Translations under genes and position numbers: made by a program
Shown here: one piece after another, positions 60,689 through 64,000 of the stretch
Numbering within the stretch: the first letter of the stretch is position 1
Layout of the letters: each line of letters opens with the position of its first letter
NCBI GenBank assembly: GCA_963798775.1
Contig: CAWCUK010000001.1
Location: 1,488,001 to 1,552,000 of the forward strand
Direction of reading: 5' to 3'
Length of the DNA: 64,000 bases
Origin: CAWCUK01 sp963798775
GTDB lineage: Bacteria; Bacteroidota; Ignavibacteria; Ignavibacteriales; Ignavibacteriaceae
Notes under the pieces: generated by a model
What the model saw: only the letters and a program-made list of their open reading frames with translations
Databases searched by the model: none
What the model was told of the DNA's origin: nothing

Positions 60689-61188
60689 TGAAAATAGGCG
60701 GAAATTTTCCCGGCTTTAACATTAGTGCAAAAGGTTTAAGCATTCAAAGAAAAAAAATGAATTTAATTGCTGAAAATATTGCGAATGCCGATGCTGTACG
60801 TTCTGAGGACGGGAAACCATATCAAAGAAAATATTTAGATGTTAAAGCGGCGCCGAATAGTTTTGGTTCGTCTTTAAGCGCTTCGCAATCAACATTAAAA
60901 TTAAATACAACAGAAACCGGACATTTTGCTGCGCAGGATCCGACGCGTCCGGTTGATAATATTTCCGGCCCGGATATTAAATTTGAAGAACTTCAGGATA
61001 AACGTTCCGGAGAAATAGTTTATATGCCTGATCATCCGGATGCCAATTCGGAAGGTTACGTTGAAATGTCGAATGTTAATATTGTTACTGAAATGGTTGA
61101 TATGATTGCGGCTTCAAGAAGCTATGAAGCAAATTTAACCGCGTTCAATTCATCAAAACAAATAGCAAAAGATTCTCTGGAGATATAG
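60688..61188 (+). CDS. flgC: flagellar basal-body rod protein FlgC
   Basis: A 166-residue rod protein. It opens FNISAKGLSIQRKKMNLIAENIANADAVR, the N-terminal signature of FlgC, and closes VNIVTEMVDMIAASRSYEANLTAFNSSKQIAKDSLEI, the C-terminal rod helix. The middle KYLDVKAAPNSFGSSL and YMPDHPDANSEGYVEMSNV are FlgC features. Length is slightly above the usual ~140 owing to an insertion between residues ~60 and ~105. It forms the proximal rod together with FlgB. Confidence 0.93.
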   Translation: MKIGGNFPGFNISAKGLSIQRKKMNLIAENIANADAVRSEDGKPYQRKYLDVKAAPNSFGSSLSASQSTLKLNTTETGHFAAQDPTRPVDNISGPDIKFEELQDKRSGEIVYMPDHPDANSEGYVEMSNVNIVTEMVDMIAASRSYEANLTAFNSSKQIAKDSLEI

Positions 61189-61191
61189 TAA

Positions 61192-61434
61192 ATGAAAATA
61201 TCTATGAACTCAATAGGAAACTATTCACCGCAATCCGTACAAAATGTAAACCGGCCGGTAAAAAACAGCGGTATTGAAAAACCGAAAGCCGAAAATATTA
61301 CAAAGAGTGAAAAAGAATTTTTTGCAAATCTTTATCCCGAAAAAAAAGAAGAAGTAATGGATTACCATTTCTATCATAAATCGGGAAAAATGTCCGGTGT
61401 TACAGTCGGTTCATTATTCGATAAGAGAGGTTAA
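61192..61434 (+). CDS. small protein between flgC and fliE, function unknown
   Basis: An 80-residue protein set 3 bp from both neighbours, so it is translated with the rod genes. It has a disordered N-terminal half (SIGNYSPQSVQNVNRPVKNSGIEKPK). A conserved-looking C-terminal half follows: ENITKSEKEFFANLYPEKKEEV, then HFYHKSGKMSGVTVGSLFDKRG. I do not know it from other flagellar operons, where flgC is followed directly by fliE. It may be an assembly or export factor special to this lineage. Confidence 0.65.
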   Translation: MKISMNSIGNYSPQSVQNVNRPVKNSGIEKPKAENITKSEKEFFANLYPEKKEEVMDYHFYHKSGKMSGVTVGSLFDKRG

Positions 61435-61437
61435 TAA

Positions 61438-61725
61438 ATGAAAATTGATGCGTTAAAAGGAATGATGCCTAATCCGCTTCAAAATGAAGAAACAAAAAAA
61501 GCAAAACCCGGCGAATTCAGTAATGTATTGGGGGATTTTATAGGCACAGTAAATCAAACCCAGTTGCAAGCCGATGAAATTACGCAAGATTTTGTGAACG
61601 GCGGAAATGTTGAACTTCACGAAGTAATGATTGCCGGCGAAAAAGCAAAAACCAGTATGGATTTACTTATGGAAATACGTAATAAAGCAGTGGATATGTA
61701 TAAAGAATTAACAAGAATGCAGTAA
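61438..61725 (+). CDS. fliE: flagellar hook-basal body protein FliE
   Basis: A 95-residue protein whose second half is the FliE domain: FIGTVNQTQLQADEITQDFVNGGNVELHEVMIAGEKAKTSMDLLMEIRNKAVDMYKELTRMQ. The HEVMIAGEKA-x-x-S-x-D-L and final ELTRMQ are diagnostic. FliE links the MS ring to the rod. The position flgC-x-fliE-fliF is canonical apart from the inserted small gene. Confidence 0.93.
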   Translation: MKIDALKGMMPNPLQNEETKKAKPGEFSNVLGDFIGTVNQTQLQADEITQDFVNGGNVELHEVMIAGEKAKTSMDLLMEIRNKAVDMYKELTRMQ

Positions 61726-61740
61726 TAATTCTGAAACAAT

Positions 61741-63336
61741 ATGAATGAATTACTAAACATATTTAAGAAGTTTTCTCTTCAGCAGAAAATTGTAATCGGA
61801 GGAACGGCCGCAATATCAATATTGTTATTCGCGGCTTTATTCATTTTTTTAAATGAGCCGAGTTATGCGCCTTTATATTCAAATCTTTCTCAAGAAGATG
61901 CCTCTAAAGTAGTGGATTTTCTCAGTTCACAGAAAATTCCGTATAAAATTGAAGGAAACGGAACCACTGTTGAAGTAGAGAAAGATAAAGTTTATGAAAC
62001 CCGGTTGTCGCTTGCCGGTAAAGGAATTCCCAGTTCCGGAATTATGGGTTATGAAATTTTCGACAAGAATACCATGGGAATGTCGGAATTTATGCAGAAG
62101 CTAAATTATAAACGGGCACTGGAAGGAGAGCTTGCAAGAACTATTATGCAGCAGGAAGGAGTGGAAGGCGCAAGAGTTCAAATTGTAATTCCCACAAAAT
62201 CAATATTTAAAGATGAAGAAAAAAAACCTACTGCCTCTGTTGTATTGAAATTAAATAACAGTAACGGCATGTCAAAAAGTAACGTTAACGCAATTTTAAA
62301 CCTTGTGGCCAGCAGTGTTGAAGGACTTACACCTGACAGAGTTACTCTTCTGGATACAAAAGGAAGGCTGCTTTCTAAGGAAATTGATCAGAATCCATTT
62401 GCCGTTTCAAGTACAAAACAATATGAAATAAAACAATCTATTGAAAATTATTTGGCATTAAAAGCACAAAGTATTATGGATAATGTGCTTGGTTACGGCA
62501 ATGCAATGGTACAGGTAAATGTGGATCTCAATTTTGATCAAGTTGAAAAAACGATGGAATCTTATGATCCTGATTCACAAGTAGCTATCAGCGAACAGAC
62601 GGTAAAAACAGAAAATGGCGGAAAAAATTTAAGTGATTCATCATCACAATCCAGCCAGAACAGCACAGTTAATTATGAAATAAGTAAAACAATTCAAAAA
62701 GTTATAGAAGGAACCGGAAACATAAAAAGATTAACTGTTGCCGCTGTGGTTAATGATGTTGCCAAGGAAGTTAAAAAAGACGATAAAACCGAAATAGTTT
62801 ATGAGCCGCGTTCACAAGAACAGCTTAAAAAACTTGAAGAAATAATTAAAAACGCAGTCGGAATAAATCCAACCAGAAATGATGTTTTTTCTATTGTAAA
62901 TATTCCGTTTGAAACAAAACAGTTTGATGATATTAAAGTGCAGGAACCTTCATTTTTAGATAACATTGATCAATACACAAATATTTTATTAATCATTGTC
63001 GCGATTATAGCGTCAATATTTGTATTAAAAGGATTGATGAATAAACTGAAAAATGAACGCATCGTAATCGGGACATATTCTAATGATTCGGCCCCGCAAT
63101 TAGAAGCAATTACAGGTTCAAATGCGGCCATTAATATTCCTCAGCAGGCTGCCGTACAGCAGGGCCGGAAAAAACAATATTTGCCGGTTGGCGATCTAGA
63201 AGATGAAATTACGGATGAAGCGATAAGAAAACAAAATGAGCAAGAAAAAATAATGAATTATGTTTCTAAAAATCCGATGGATGCGGCGAAACTTATAAAT
63301 GCCTGGCTGCATGAGGATGAGCTTTATTCACGATAA
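61741..63336 (+). CDS. fliF: flagellar MS-ring protein FliF
   Basis: A 531-residue MS-ring subunit with two membrane helices, at ~12-38 (KIVIGGTAAISILLFAALFIFL) and ~411-432 (ILLIIVAIIASIFVLKGL). The periplasmic ring-building motif region begins YSNLSQEDASKVVDFLSSQKIPYKI and includes GSGIMGYEIFDKNTMGMSEFMQKLNYKRALEGELARTI in its typical form. The cytoplasmic tail ends NPMDAAKLINAWLHED, the FliG-binding part. It forms the base for the type III export gate and switch. The next gene is fliH, not fliG. Confidence 0.95.
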   Translation: MNELLNIFKKFSLQQKIVIGGTAAISILLFAALFIFLNEPSYAPLYSNLSQEDASKVVDFLSSQKIPYKIEGNGTTVEVEKDKVYETRLSLAGKGIPSSGIMGYEIFDKNTMGMSEFMQKLNYKRALEGELARTIMQQEGVEGARVQIVIPTKSIFKDEEKKPTASVVLKLNNSNGMSKSNVNAILNLVASSVEGLTPDRVTLLDTKGRLLSKEIDQNPFAVSSTKQYEIKQSIENYLALKAQSIMDNVLGYGNAMVQVNVDLNFDQVEKTMESYDPDSQVAISEQTVKTENGGKNLSDSSSQSSQNSTVNYEISKTIQKVIEGTGNIKRLTVAAVVNDVAKEVKKDDKTEIVYEPRSQEQLKKLEEIIKNAVGINPTRNDVFSIVNIPFETKQFDDIKVQEPSFLDNIDQYTNILLIIVAIIASIFVLKGLMNKLKNERIVIGTYSNDSAPQLEAITGSNAAINIPQQAAVQQGRKKQYLPVGDLEDEITDEAIRKQNEQEKIMNYVSKNPMDAAKLINAWLHEDELYSR

Positions 63337-63384
63337 TTTTGACTTTCCCGAACTCTAAATATAGGAACACTTAGTAAAAAATTT

Positions 63385-64000
63385 ATGTCTGATGTTTTAA
63401 AACTAAATGTAAAATCAAAAAAGCTAAACGTAAAAGTAAAAAGCATTCTTGAAGTTGATGCTAAAGCGGAAATCGAACAGGAAAAGGATTACCTGCAGAC
63501 ACAGTTTCAATATTATTTTGATCAAGGCTACGGTGAAGGATATAAAGAAGCAAAAGAAGAATTGGAACACAAATTTAATAATGACCTCGAAGTAAAAAAG
63601 AATGAACTCAATCAGCTTATTCTGAATTTAAATAATAATGTTGCTTCTTATGAAAATGATTTTGATAAAATTGTACTTGAATTGGCATTCTTAATTTCGG
63701 AGAAAATTATTCAACGAGAATTAAGTAAAGACACAATTATAATCGATGTATTAAAAAAATCATTAAGAAAAGTTTTGGGCGCCAATCATGTACATGTAAA
63801 ATTAAATCCCTCTGATCATCAATTAATAAACGGCGGTAAAGAAAAAATAGCCGATGAATCTATTTCAAAATTAATTTTTGAAGAAGACCCGCGAATCAAT
63901 AAAGGCGGTTGTATTGTAGAAACTGAAATCGGAAATATAGACGCGAGAATATCAAATCAACTTAATGAATTAAGAAAAGTACTCGAACAATCAAATACCG
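63385..64000 (+). CDS. fliH: flagellar assembly protein FliH (3' end outside window)
   Basis: Open to the window edge, 205 residues visible. The N-terminal half is charged (KSKKLNVKVKSILEVDAKAEIEQEKD) with the glycine-helix feature GYGEGYKEAKEELEHKF typical of FliH. The C-terminal half matches the FliH/YscL domain: LAFLISEKIIQRELSKDTIIIDVLKKSLRKVL, VKLNPSDHQL and IVETEIGNIDARISNQLNELRKVL. FliH binds the ATPase FliI and regulates export. It starts 48 bp after fliF; the ribosome site is weak (AGGAAC is 16 nt upstream). Confidence 0.85.
   Translation, partial: MSDVLKLNVKSKKLNVKVKSILEVDAKAEIEQEKDYLQTQFQYYFDQGYGEGYKEAKEELEHKFNNDLEVKKNELNQLILNLNNNVASYENDFDKIVLELAFLISEKIIQRELSKDTIIIDVLKKSLRKVLGANHVHVKLNPSDHQLINGGKEKIADESISKLIFEEDPRINKGGCIVETEIGNIDARISNQLNELRKVLEQSNT

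Noticed and set aside
1..64000. CRISPR arrays, insertion sequences or tRNA/rRNA genes
   Set aside because: No regularly spaced repeats, transposase ORFs with terminal inverted repeats, or cloverleaf-type RNA genes could be found by reading the sequence.

Overview
The window looks like a piece of chromosome from a flagellated member of the Ignavibacteria (Bacteroidota/Chlorobiota side of the tree). Three things point there. The DNA is AT-rich with short gene spacing. Two secreted proteins end in a type IX secretion sorting domain with the SQNYPNPFNP signature common in Ignavibacteria. A complete-looking flagellar regulon sits in the same genome, which is unusual for mainstream Bacteroidetes. 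The assignment is inference from protein flavour; no marker RNA gene lies in the window.

Layout. 1-5.9 kb holds housekeeping and envelope genes: an aldo/keto reductase tail and an SRPBCC-fold protein (both apparently frameshifted), a DMT exporter, dCMP deaminase, hemL, an outer-membrane barrel and a lipoprotein. 6.0-11.5 kb is a sucrose operon: fructokinase, a sucrose-phosphate synthase/phosphatase fusion, and a sucrose synthase split by a one-base frameshift. 11.5-14.9 kb carries two tandem paralogous T9SS cargo proteins. 15-34 kb is a mixed accessory/housekeeping stretch: Mut7-C RNase, metallophosphoesterase, S9 peptidase, ECF sigma with anti-sigma, ankyrin protein, thioredoxin/DUF302/rhodanese group, CocE-type hydrolase, APC permease, PRC-barrel and YtxH stress-type proteins, and two DoxX paralogues.

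34-64 kb is a motility island. It starts with a 619-residue membrane coiled-coil protein of unknown function. A four-gene glycosylation operon follows (UDP-galactopyranose mutase plus three large TPR-glycosyltransferase proteins, one of 1654 residues with three GT2 domains). Next come flagellin, fliS, fliD, two tiny genes and a flgM-like gene, then a histidine kinase and sigma-54 activator pair resembling FlrB/FlrC. A block of PAS kinases and response regulators (REC-HDOD and REC with a degenerate HD-GYP) leads to the basal-body operon flgB-flgC-x-fliE-fliF-fliH, which runs off the right edge. fliG, normally between fliF and fliH, is absent here.

The regulatory DNA appears to tie this island together. 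Five sites share the spacing of a sigma-28 promoter (TAAA-like box, exactly 15 nt, then NNCGATAA). They lie before the 619-residue gene, the glycosylation operon, flagellin, flgM and the PAS kinase operon. Two overlapping-phase sigma-54 (GG-N10-GC) sites precede the basal-body operon. This suggests the classic hierarchy: sigma-54/NtrC-type activator drives the basal body, and sigma-28/FlgM drives the filament and its glycosylation.
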